DNA of 64,000 nucleotides from Limnomonas spitsbergensis (taxonomy: Eukaryota; Chlorophyta; Chlorophyceae; Chlamydomonadales), in the NCBI GenBank assembly GCA_037349105.1, contig JAYJMM010000105.1:1364001-1428000 (forward strand), in the 5' to 3' direction. The position numbers and the translations under genes were made by a program. Positions 48,101 to 59,282 of this stretch are shown one piece after another (the first letter of the stretch is position 1; every line of letters starts with the position of its first letter). The notes beneath the pieces are model-generated. The model was given only the letters and a program-made list of their open reading frames with translations, did no database searches and was not told the origin of the DNA.

Positions 48101-49994
48101 ATGAGCTCCCATGCGGCGGCAATGTGGTGATTCTCCATGGGCCCGACGTCGTTGTACAGCACGGCCAGGGGGTCCGGGGTGCGCACCAGAAAGTCGTTGT
48201 TGACGCCCCTGGCCGGAGAAAGTAGAGAGATTTCAGGGCCGCCATCAGGGCTTGGGAGTGGTCAGGTGAATGCGTTTCATGAGCCCCTGGGCATGGTGCT
48301 AGATCCCATCGCGTGCCATTACCCCACCGCACACCTGTGCTCGTAATTGTGCACGATAGCAGCCATAAAGCACGCCAGCAGCTTGGACTGGAAGATCGGG
48401 CTGTCCCTCTGAAGCGAGGGAAACAGAATGGGATGGCAGAGTAGGAGCCCATTCAAAGATGCTAAACCCCAAGCTTACACTGAGCGCAGGTGATGATCGC
48501 ATACACGTTCACCTGCGTAGTCAACTGGGACACAAGGGAGGGCCCCCACAAGTCCACCGCCCTCCCCATATTTGGTTTCGAAGACCATAGCACCAGCACC
48601 TTGGCCTCTTGGCCCCCCCATCTTTGGCTACGGATCAACATGGGCCTTACAGGCGAGATGGACTGGACAGTGCCGCCCGGTAGCGCCTGCTGCAACGGAT
48701 CCGAAGTCGGGAGCTTAGCACACGCAGAGGCCGCGACCGCCTCCACAACTCCCCCACGATGCAGCACTACATGGAGTGTGCGAACCTGAAGGGCGCATTC
48801 ACAGCAGACATGGGAGGGGCAAGGGAGGGCTCATGATTCTGCGTGCAGCATGACGGCACTCTCGGGAGCAACGGCGCAGGGACTGTACATCATGGCAGCG
48901 GGCGCCTAGCTGCTACTCAGCTCCCAAGGTTTCCCACAGATCGTCCGCTGTCCACCGTATCATGTCACCTCATCTGTAATTACATACGAAACTGATCCCA
49001 ACGGTCACTTGTGCCTGCCTTTGCAAGGCACAGAATTATGCCACCCGATCATGACTGCATCAGTGTTTATCTCTTGGGGTTTATCTTAGTGTGCAGCAGA
49101 CCTCCATCGGCAGGCCGCTGGACAGCCATCACTGGGGAACGGAGTCCAAACCTTGATCAGCCTAAGGCAGCCTAAGCAGCATGGCTTGACACACCAGACT
49201 TTCCCGGCCAACAGCAGTGCTGTAATTGAGGCAAATATAAACAAACACAGGATTGTGTTTGAAGCAGCTCTGACCACATCAGCTGCGTGGATCCTGCTGT
49301 GGCGAGGGTTTTCCGGACAGCCTTGCTCGATCCGGTGCAGGAAGCTGTGGCATTAGGGCCCACTAAGGGTCAGAACCGGGGAAACCAGGGAAACCCTCCA
49401 CTCTTGACCCCCACTCTGATATGATGCTCATATATCGCCGAGTCCCAACCCCGATTGGCGGCGGACACCATCAGCCTAAAAAGAAATACCAACAAACAAT
49501 AAACAAAATCCTTTCACCCAACATCCGCACCTCTTATAACTCAGGTGGCAAGCCTGATCCCATCCAAGCTCCTATCACGCTGCTATTGCGCACATGTCGG
49601 TCACTCACTGCCTTCAAATACTTCAGATTGCTGCACCACGGCCATGAGATGCGCACCTGCCTCTAGGGCCAGCCCTTTGTACCTCCTAGACATGCATACG
49701 CTGCATCAAGCCGTTCACGTACTCGCATGTGCAGGGCCTACCCCCTACCCACCCTTGAACTGACACCAAGGCTGCGTGAGTCCAGCAAGACTGACTCCTG
49801 ACATGTTACATTTTTCAAACGGTCTCTGTCCCTCACCGAGCCAGCCTGGCCTCATGGAGTTGAAAGCTGCTGATCAGCCCCGCCCGCTTGATGAGAAAGA
49901 AAGCAAGATACGACAGCGGCCTGTCCCCGGTGGCTTCCTCCGGTGCAAAAGCATCAAACTGCCAATCATCCACTGCTGCCAGCACAGTGGCCAG
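45115..49994 (-). pseudogene. Decayed 3',5'-cyclic nucleotide phosphodiesterase (PDE class I catalytic domain)
   Basis: Exon-like pieces on minus: 49994-49837, 49344-49275, 48785-48651, 48408-48335, 48208-48064, about 47803-47764, 47350-46473, 45971-45887, 45708-45569, 45282-45115. Recognisable in order: DRPLSYLAFFLIKRAGLI, HSRIHAADV, LHVVLHRGGVVEA, LLACFMAAIVHNYEH, RGVNNDFLVRTPDPLAVLYN, DVGPMENHH, DVIELVLATDMKQ, HFSLTGIFSSKIGAA, VVLKCSDLGH, RCQPVSPLMDRRKGGVTKSQ, AFAQAFPATSSMM. Damage: in-frame TAG at 48063-48061, TAA at 45910-45908 and TAG at 45234-45232. There is also a 4-base insertion near 45940, a 1-base loss near 45608 and a frameshift in a CTG run near 47290. The metal-ligand Asp of the HD(x)xH motif is Asn (HNYEH). 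No N-terminal sensor or membrane region was found upstream. Several independent lesions argue for a pseudogene rather than sequencing error. Confidence 0.85.
49100..49190. repeat. Dispersed repeat copy in a pseudogene intron
   Basis: CCAAACCTTGATCAGCCTAA and GCCTAAGCAGCATGGC parallel the copy at 22985-23180. It lies between phosphodiesterase exons. Confidence 0.4.
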
Positions 49995-51577
49995 CTGCAG
50001 ACACACACAAACAAAAGGGGAGGGCACATGAGGAAGGAAGGGTGCAGAGAGGTTTCAGGCCTTTGTTTTACACCAAGTTTTAATTCTTCCAAAGCTTGTC
50101 CAGGTCCTCACAGGCCCCACTCGGTTGAGCAAGTAACTAATTCAAAAGTCTTGGTGTCACTCACTTCAACCAATCAGAAAAGTCAAAGCTGTCAAAGAAA
50201 ATCTTGGTTCAGAGCTTCGTGCGGTGCGCTGATACATCGTGACACAAGAGCAAGGCACCGTTAACCCTAATAGGCAGTAGTGAGCAGTCCAAAGCAACGC
50301 CCCCGAAACTCCGCATTCCGGTTTCATCCCTAGGAAAATTATCTGATGCCTAAGATGACGCAGTAGCTTTATAATTCAAAACTGAAAGGAATTTATTCAA
50401 ATGGATCTTATGTTATACTGTACTACACATTTCGGTGTATGCATAGTGATTTATTTAGAGAGTTGTGCATACTGCGTGCACGCTAAAATTTATTCGAAAA
50501 CTCCGAGCTGCATGTGCGCTAATTTGGCGGTCTGGGAAATACAAATCACCGGCCCGCGAGCGGGCCAGGACTAGTATGGTAGGTTCAACAGGGTCCTTGT
50601 ATCCTCCCAGCAAAGGCAGTTTAGTTTTTGCGTAAACGTCTTTTACCTTCGCATGCGGTAATTAATTAGACTGTTCAACCGCATGGTGAAAGGGTAGTTT
50701 TAATTAAGCCACAGGAGCAATTAACATTATAGTTTTATGTTAATCCGCGACGCCACTTGAATAGAAAGCTGGCAAAAGTAAGGCATAGCACCCGCAGGGC
50801 CACTGCAGGGCAGAAGGGGTAAGTGGAAATACATACAAGATGATGATAAGAATACCGGTACCGGTGTGGGAATGTGTGGGGAACTTGTATGGTACCAGTA
50901 CTTCAGTACTTACGAGCTGACACTTTATAACTTAATAATAATGCAATAGGTTAAGCCGCGCGACCCTCAAATGATTGAGTTAAGCCGCACGATCCTTAAA
51001 GTACCCCGGAAGTTCTCCGGGGTCGGTCGGGAACGTGCCGAACATTTGAAATCATACAGCAGTGTGGATCCAAGCATAGGGAAGGGATTCGGCGACGAAT
51101 TATTTTTCTTGTATTAGCGTCTCTGGTTACTAGGGTTGGGCGGCCGGTCTCACACCTTATAAAGTCCTAGCAATATAAAATATATTCAAACGACCTCCCG
51201 GGTTCAGTGCGCGCGACGCCCATATTTTAGGTGGAATACCGGCACGGCTAAAAAGTGGGCGACCCCAAAGGCGCGTGTTGACGCCAATTAGATATTTCAA
51301 ATTACAGCAGACCTGGTGGAATGAGACCCAGGTTCTCCACCAGCCTGGTGCAACTAGGCTCCAACGTTCAGTTCAGACAGGGGGTCAGCAAACCGTATTC
51401 CAACCCACCTTAAGCGATGATCCCAACCACCGATCCCAACTGAAGTCATGGCCGGATCGATGGGCGGATGCATGGCCGGTGTCCACGGCAACGAAAGTCG
51501 CCGAAATATTGCCGTGGCAACGGTGTCGCCTCTTGTTTGATATGCTTCGGCCGATCTTGCCTTTAGAAGGGACGGTT
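49995..51577. other. Repeat-bearing region between the phosphodiesterase remnant and the next gene
   Basis: No gene recognised. 50440-50570 has TGCGCGC/CGCGAGCGGG motifs faintly like the CCGTA-TIR family. 50853-50865 has overlapping TACCGGTACCGG. Near 51115, TTAGCGTCTC...CTAGGGTT repeats a motif at 26200. The 5' UTR of the following gene is probably in the last part. Confidence 0.35.
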
Positions 51578-54500
51578 ATGGGGGTGCGTTTTCGCGGTCG
51601 GGCAAGAGCGAGCCTGTCGGCAGGAGGCAGCGATCGGCAGTCCCCTCAACACGCATCCTTCAAAGCGCCCGCGAGATCGAAGACTAAGTTTATGAAGAGG
51701 ACACCCATCGAGTACACCTCGACGAGCCCACAGACAGGGAAGCAGCTTCCCCCCAAACCTGGAGGCAATGCATGGGAACGTCCTGAACCCAAACGTCGGT
51801 CAGGCGACAAACGAGAGTCTATCTCAGGTGATCACGCATTAGCTAATCTGCATTCTTGGCAAGAACATTTGATTCCAATAATTGGTTATGCAGGGCTGGA
51901 AGAGACTGGCTATGCCCTGTATTGCATTCTCATGCACGAGGAGCCATGCAAGCACCATGCAATTGCCCGCCTTCACTCCTTGTGCGTGCTTCTAACAGAA
52001 ATGGCCTAGGGCATGTTGATGTATGCTGACATCACCCTCATGATTTGCCTGCTGCCGTCTGACCAAAATGTAGCATGAAGTTATACATTGCAGCCTCTAC
52101 TCTGCACTGCGCTGTCAGCACCTCCCTACAGACTCCCCACCTGGCTGCTGCACATCCATGCTAGGTATGCAGGGGAAATTCCAGGCCTAATAGTTCCGTA
52201 GCCTCCTTTTTGGCCGAATCTGACAGTCATGCCCGTGCAATCAATCTATAACACCGCCCCTGCTGCATTGTATATCAGGTGACCTTGGCCCAGCACACAA
52301 GACAGAGCCACAATCACAAACAAAGCCACAGTCAAAGCCATCGACTGAAGCGCATGCTGGCATAGATGATCGTCAGGCATGGTCATCTGAATCCGAGTCT
52401 ACGTCCAGATCTAGATCTAGACCCACATCTACCCAATCAACGTCAGGCACGTCCTCTCTTGATAGTGAACAAGGAGACAAGTTCTTGGATGAGTGGCGGA
52501 GGCTGGTAGAGGCTTCATCAGAGGAAATCAAAGACGAGGAGAGGAGGGCTGACGATGAATGGCGCGAACAGGAGGCTGAGGAGGTAGACGATCTTCCAGG
52601 AGTAGGCCCTGCGGAGCCTGGGTCCGCATCAGGACCACATCAGCAAGGGCTACAACTGCAAAACTGGGCGCAGCTGCTGCAACGTCAGGCCCGCCATCAC
52701 GCAGCCACCCGTCGTTTTTTCTTGACCCAGAGTGTTACGGAGCTCATCTTGGACGAGGTGGGTTCCCCTGGCTGGGGACAAGGCGGAAAGTTGTGGGGGG
52801 TGGGGTGTCCCTAGTGTTTCCTAAAATGCTGACCCATGCACAGGGCTATTAGCTTGACAGCTGGTCTACTAAAGGGGCTTTGAAGCCATGGTCTACCCAG
52901 CGCGGCAGCCTGAATGCAGCTGGTGGTAATATGAACAAAATGCAGCTGGAACATTGCCTTGAGTTAAGATGTACTGTAGCAACCGAAGCTGAGGCAGGAA
53001 TCACAGTTTTATTTCTGCCTTCATCAGCTATGATTGCCAGGTGAAATTTGCTTCAGTTCCTTCCTCCTGTCAACGTACTGCCACTTCGTTCCCCGCGCTT
53101 GACCTTATGAAGCGCAGTCCAAGGATCCTCTGCGCAAGCCCATCATCGAGCAGTCGGAGGTAGTGGCGGAGGAGGCTTTTAGACGCGCAACCGATGGCCT
53201 TCTTGAGCAGAAACGGCTCCTACATAGACCTCATGTGCCAGGCTGGCAGGTAATTTGCTTTGCCTGCACTCCGCAAGTCTCTTATCTCAACGGACACTGG
53301 AATGCAGGGCAATAAGACAGGCCCCTCACTCTTTCTCCGCCCTCAAACTAGACTGGGCTTTTGTTTATTAATTCCAGTTCGCTGGCTGGAAGGGATTTGG
53401 TTAGAGACATCGCTGACTAGCCAGCTCCCGGGAAAGACAGCTGAGGCGCAATACAAAAATTGATCCCGCCTGTGTGTAGACATGCCTAGACCATGCCCCC
53501 CCAGACTTTCATCCCGAACTGTGAAGCCTTTACCATAACACCTTACCCCTGACGTAGGTGAGGAGCATACTTGCTGAGTTTGGTCTCTTGGAATCAAAGG
53601 ATGATGAGGAGAGAATACTGGAGGAGGACGAGGACAAAGCGAGCGGGGATGAGGGCCACGCAGATGCCCAGAACAGAGTGGGGTCGTCGAAGTCGTCAAA
53701 GGAGGCACAAGATGCGTCCCTGGCGGAAGTGTCGCTGAACGCTGAACAGACAGACGAGAGCAAGCGATGGCGGGTCCTGGCCAAGAAGGCAGACAAGGCG
53801 CTGGTAGACAGCGTGTGTGGTCTGGTGCGCAAGGGTTACGCCTGTGAGAAACAGAAATGTCATTTCGGAACTCAGAGCTTAAGATTATGGTTTTCATGCC
53901 TCCCCCCCCCATGATGTGCACTTATCGTTTGCATCTTCATATCCCCCGCCCACACTACTTTCCCCTTTTTTCTATTTCCTCCCCTCCTCACTGCTGTCCC
54001 CCCCCTTCCATGCGGCAGATTGATAACTGTGTGGCCCCCGCTGGGCGGGTGGCGCTGCACCTGTGGCTGTTCCTCGCTCTCCGTATGGAGGAGCGGTACG
54101 GCCTGCCACTGCTGCGAATGCTGGCCTGCATGCCGCAGTTGCTGATGAGAAGTATTGAGGAGGTGAGTGACTGCGTGACCCCTACTGATGGTAATAGTGG
54201 ATGCAAGGCCACGGTACCTACATGATACCTCCGATGGCCTGATGGGGGGGGGGGGACCAGGAGCAACTGTCTGTAGCTGTGCCACTAGAGTTCCAGACGG
54301 AGGTGTCATACGTATCATTCAGGCCTGAGGATTAGAGGATGGGCTCCGGCGCTTCAGGAGTATGGGGCCTCTATCCGTCTGAGGAGACCGGGAATCTTCT
54401 CTTGCTACTTTCCCCTGGAATGAGCTGAACACCCTGATGGCTTCCAGTGAACGCTCCTCAAATTCCCACCTCCTGCTTAGCCTGGCCCATCCTTTCTTTA

Positions 54501-55440
54501 TCGGTCTCCTCCTCTGAACTCCCCTGTCTACCCTCCCGACATGCCCCCATGCTCCAGATCGAGTCCTCCCTGCTCTGCCTGGCACACCTCATGAGCATCC
54601 GGCCGCAGCAGGCAGCACGTGTTGTCGTCTTCGATCCTCAGCTGTTGCTCAAGCCAGCTCTGGAGATGCAGTACGATTGGGAGCAGCTATTGGATGTACT
54701 GCCGGGAGTGCAAAGGGACCAGCTGGCAGCGCTTGTGGCGACTATGGTGGGCATGTGTCCAAACCTCCCAATCTCATTTAGATCTTAAGACTCTGGTTAG
54801 CGTCAACAAGACGTGGGGGGCTCGGTACCTGGAAACCACTTTGGAAAGTCAAAGGACCCGATTGGGGTCCTTATTCATTCTGCACTCCTGGTTGTTGCTC
54901 GTGCCAAGCTCTTTTGCATCTCCTGTGTCACTCTCAGTCTTGGGGGGGTGTCTGGTAATTGTCCTGTGGGTTTTCCCTGAGGGTGCTAAATCCGGAACCA
55001 GAAATATCGCCATCGACCTGCCATGTGCCACGCTCCTCCCACGAGGGTGTAAACTCTTGCTCCCGGTCTGAATGGCGGAGAAGAAAAAAGTTACGATCTC
55101 CTTCGCATGCCGAGTCCAGGGATCACTGATGTCCTCAGCATTGTGGCCTTGCATTCTGCCCTGGCTATCCATATTCCTCTTCCCTTCATGTCTGTGATGC
55201 TCCAACACTGTGCGATTTGCCCAACTATTCACGCTCAGACACAACCCTGTGCCAGATGTCCCGCCTGCCCCACTCACTCTGATGTCGTCAACACTGTTTA
55301 CCTCGGCTGCTTCATTTCGAATGCACCCTTATCAAACACTTGTTGTATTTCCTCTTGCTCCTGCTGATGACAGCCTCGCCTCCTCAGCTTGGCACCCTCT
55401 GAAGTGGAGGCCAAGTGGGAGAGGATACGGGGCTTGGCAG
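51578..55440 (+). CDS. Unrecognised multi-exon protein with helical, faintly mTERF-like repeats (3' end unresolved)
   Basis: Exons that agree in phase: 51578-51827, 52279-52757, 53118-53249, 53558 to about 53820, 54019-54162, 54558-54746, 55374-55440. The exon-1 start at ATG 51578 is chosen; the frame is open further up to 51275. The N-terminal third is low-complexity, with an SRSRSRPTSTQSTSGTSS run and an acidic charged stretch (EEIKDEERRADDEWREQEAE). The later part is helical: RVALHLWLFLALRMEERYGL, ARVVVFDPQLLLKPALEMQY, PRLLSLAPSEVEAKWERI. The P-x-LL-x-L pattern at about 30-residue spacing resembles mTERF organelle nucleic-acid-binding repeats, but this is weak. Donor of exon 4 and everything after 55440 are uncertain. 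A possible last exon at 55629-55690 would end SEDEDIVD. It may continue into 56691-58527 as one gene. Confidence 0.6.
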
Positions 55441-56690
55441 GTAACTCTAGACTAGTGGGCGCCCTCCCGCTAGCATTTATGGGGGCTGATGCATCCTGAA
55501 AGGACAGGTTCAGGCCAGGGGGCAGTGATTGCATCTGGTTTGCTCTGCTGTTGGAGGCGGGCCTGTCGCGACCTCACCGGACAAAAGAATGTGTGATGGC
55601 TGGCTGTAGCATGTCCGCCTCTTGAACAGGGAGAAGAGCGGCCAGCGCCGGCTGATGAGCTATTGAGCGAAGATGAGGACATAGTTGACTAGCATGCAGT
55701 TGTGCTCCCTTTCTTTCCAAAAGCAGTTTTTGTTCATGAAGTGCCCAAAGTGTCTTTCAAATCCAGGTATGCTGCGTGTCTTGTGGCCCCATGGGCCCAG
55801 ACTCAACATGTTTTGGATTGTGGGGGCAGGGTTGCTACACCTTGTTAGCGGATCGTGCGATGCTCTGGTTCAGATATTCCATATCCTTGCATGCCCCGCC
55901 TGCAGTCCATCCCATGTTCATCTGTGTAATATTCGGGTTGAGATTTCAGCTATGTGCCAGTCTGGAGCCAAGGGTTTCTGATGCCAAACTGCCCTAGTGC
56001 ATGTACTGTCGGCCGTAGGCCGGTCTTGGTTCTGTCATTAGTGGCCGAGTGGTGGCCACCTGGCAGCTCTGGAAAGGTCTTTTGGTGTGCACTCATTATA
56101 AAATGAATTTATCCTTGTGGACCCTTTGCTTATTCTTCCCGGCATGGGAGGCCCCGCGGGCTTCCCCTCGCAGGTCCCTATCAGCGTTTGGAAGTCAAAA
56201 CGGGAAAATCCAGCAGAAGGCTTGAAATATGAGCACATTGGCGGCTTTGACGCCCTTTGTGTCCTCCTCCCCACCTTATCCCTGTGGCAGGGAGGCACCA
56301 AGAGTGGGATACTGAGCTGACCGGACTGACGCCACCCAAGCTAGGAGCTCTGCTGTTAGCAACGCACAAGTGGGTTGGCTTGTGCATTTCAAAGCGCACG
56401 GGTGCATCAGGGATTAGTGTGGTATCTGCTTGTTAGGGGTGCATCAGCTATTGATGAAGCCTTGGTCTCCCCCTCAAATACATGCACCGTTGCAGGCTCA
56501 GGGTGGCCTTGCACACTACATCTGTGTTGCCTGGAAACCCACTTCGCCTGCTTTTTACCTGACAGTCCCCTAGACTTCCATGTCTCCTTTTTTGCATGTC
56601 TTCGCTCGTGGTTCGTTTGTTTTAAACTGTGTCAGCTCATCTCTCCCTCATGGGCCTAAATCTGTTGTGCTTTTATCCCTCTCTGCATAG
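55441..56690 (+). other. Intron or intergenic stretch between two exon groups
   Basis: Contains an inverted copy of the dispersed repeat (about 56005-56070) and two candidate exons I could not place: 55629-55690 (ending LLSEDEDIVD then a stop) and a frame from 56176 (ISVWKSKRENPAEGLKYEHI). Whether it is an intron or separates two genes is open. Confidence 0.35.
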
Positions 56691-58527
56691 GCAGCTGGAT
56701 CTCGTGGAGTGGTTTTCGTACATGGGGCTGCAAAGTCAGGTCAGTCTGTCAGGCCCCCTGTGGTGGTGCAGTGGTGCTCATGGATGGCTGGGCTTGATGA
56801 GGTGGGGAAGAAGGGGGGGCCTGTTGCGGCTTACGTAATGCCATCTGTTTTCTACTGGAGAGCTGCTGTCACATGGCACTGGGCTGAACAGCTCTTCCAG
56901 ACGCAAGTTGGCCTGAGCCTCACCCAGGGGGGTGTTTGTGATTCTCATTGCCATAGTGCCAGACATTGGACGTGCAGCCTAGAGCCAGTCATCTGCCACA
57001 AGGCAGCACACAGCCTGCTCAGGGGCACCTGCCCTGACGTGTGGTGACATTTCAGCGACACCTAGTGTTTCTCACGCTCTATCAAGATACACTGAGCAGG
57101 CATGATACTGAGCTGCACGGCTAACATTGTAGACTGTACTATCTGATGCGCAGCTGATCTGCTCACCGCTATACTGCTTAGCTGTCGTTGCTGTTGCTGT
57201 GCTGCTGCTGTGATGGCTAACAATAGACTGACAGGTGTCAACCCATAATCTCATAACCAGGTGTCCTTGTGCAAGCTAAACCATAACTCCTAGAAAGTAA
57301 ACCCTACCCCCCTCCTAGGTGTCCTTCATGCAAGCCACCTTCTACACGAAGGAGCTGCTATCGGCTGAGTATGGCAGGTTGTACCGCCAGTATGTTTCAG
57401 AGCGTCACCTGATGGGCAACATGCTGGAGGAGGCAGAGATGGGCAGACGCGGGCAATCGTGGGAGTATGAGTGAGTTGGTAATGTGTCCATGAAGGCCTG
57501 AAGCATTTAGGGCAGGGGTAGGGGGGGGTTACTGTGAATGTTATTCAAGGAAAGCGGAGACTCTTGTGCGCTGAGGTATGGTTCATGAGGGAGGGCCATC
57601 TGTGGTGAGGCGCATCTGTGGTGCAGTGGTGCACCGGCCTGGACAGTGCATTGTAGGGAGGTATGGAAAACGACCATCATGCCTGGTACCCTGCCCATCA
57701 TGGCTGACATCTGCGATAAATGAGGTTACAAATAAAAACGCTGTTGTGGTATCACGAGCACTTCTGCTTATGACTGCATAGCTTGCTGTGACCCAACGGG
57801 ATGGACTCGTTGCATTTGCTATTGGTCGGAGCCAGGAGGATCTGGCAGGCAGCAGGCCCTGACTGTATGGTCGCCCTCTGTGCCCCTCGTGAAGCTAACC
57901 TTAAAAGCTCGACTCTGAGCTCTGTAACACAAGCCTCCGGACCTTTTTAATTCAGCCCATCGCTCTGGCTTTTGTCAGCCTCACACGCTTGACCACAGCT
58001 TTTGAGATCTTGGCTTCCTGTGTGCTCCCCTTGCAATTCATGCGCACAGCCTGGCTAGAATGCGGGAGGAACTGGCGTTAAAGGTGGCCGACTGCGTGCA
58101 ACATCGTCTGGATTCTCTCTGGCTGCCGTGCGCCGAGAGCCTTATCTTAGCCGGCTTGGACGGCACAGAGGGATCATTCAGACCGCCTACAGAGGGTCAG
58201 GAGTGGGGAGTGCATGAAACAGGGTACAGCGATGTGGAGCGATTGAGTGGTAAAACACTTCCCAGGAGGGGGACTGATTCCAGTTCTAGCATGAATGCTG
58301 GGCAGGATAGGCGGTCTGCCTCACCCAAGGCCGCTGTCAACAATCATGGCGACCGTGCGGCCATTATGCGGAGGATCTTCCAGGGTCGGGTGATGATGCC
58401 CAGAATAACAGTGCCTGGGATGCTAGACGGCACGCTGCGGCAGGAAGCAGCGCCAGGCGACGCTCAGGGCCCTTCCGGTGCGGAGCGTCCCTCATCAGGC
58501 GGTTGGGCATGGTTGGATGAGCAATGA
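56691..58527 (+). CDS. Unrecognised protein, C-terminal exons
   Basis: Exons 56691-56739, 57319-57470 and 58050-58527 agree in phase (2-0-2) and end at TGA 58525-58527. Visible: QLDLVEWFSYMGLQSQ, then VSFMQATFYTKELLSAEYGR, then LARMREELALKVADCVQHRL. The tail of about 110 residues is disordered, rich in Ser, Gly and Pro, and ends GGWAWLDEQ. No family recognised. The first exon begins in phase 2, so at least one upstream exon is missing; the gene at 51578 is the natural candidate for the 5' part. Confidence 0.55.
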
Positions 58528-58954
58528 CAGGGAAATTCGCTGGTAGCTCTGCCTTGTCTGACGTAGCAGTGAAGCGCATGCTTCAACAGATTCCTGAGAT
58601 CGGGCTGTACTCGAGGCTGTGCTACTATAACCCATACATCCCGACTACTACAGTAGTAGCATGATACGATACGAATTCGATACAATACGATGAATTGAAC
58701 GTATCGTATCAATTCAGTGAAAAAAGTCATTTTTAGACTGATGAGCTGATAACCAGAGTCTGTGGGGTCAAGCTGAGTACTTTTGACTGAGCTGGATAGC
58801 TCAATAGCTGAGGGCCTGAGTAAGTTGCGTAGTGTTGAGACTGAGTTGAGGGCCGGCAAAGCATTTTTCGTCCATGCCAGCACAGCATGATTCCAACATT
58901 TGTCGGCCGGCACAGCAATGGCTAGTGTATCATTTTCCGGCTACAAGTCCACTT

Positions 58955-59045
58955 TATCAATGACGTTACACCACTGGGCCCTGCTCAAAAGGCTCGGCGC
59001 CCAACTGTCTGGTTGGGAGAGAAAAAACGAACAAGTACCGAACAG
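58955..59045 (+). repeat. Retroposon-like repeat copy inside the hAT element
   Basis: CAATGACGTTACACCACTGG, GCCCTGCTCAAAAGGCTCGG, GCCCAACTGTCTGGTTGGGA then an A-rich tail. It is opposite in orientation to the copy at 59533-59643, so the two flank the transposase exon at 59283-59438. Confidence 0.65.
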
Positions 59046-59282
59046 TTCTCTACAAACTAGATCTAAACTATTGAGACAGCCTTCTATCATAAAACACAGG
59101 CCAAAAACAGTTGATAAATCATTCATATAGTTGCAGTAAACCTCAATAAAATCTCCATGAGGGGGCAACACACGCCTGGTGTGTAGGTTTAAAATACTGC
59201 AGAAATGCAGAATAAAAAAATGCAGAATCATTTGGCAGTGTAGGTCTCAGAAAATGTAGCGAGCAATGGCGAGCAATGTCAC

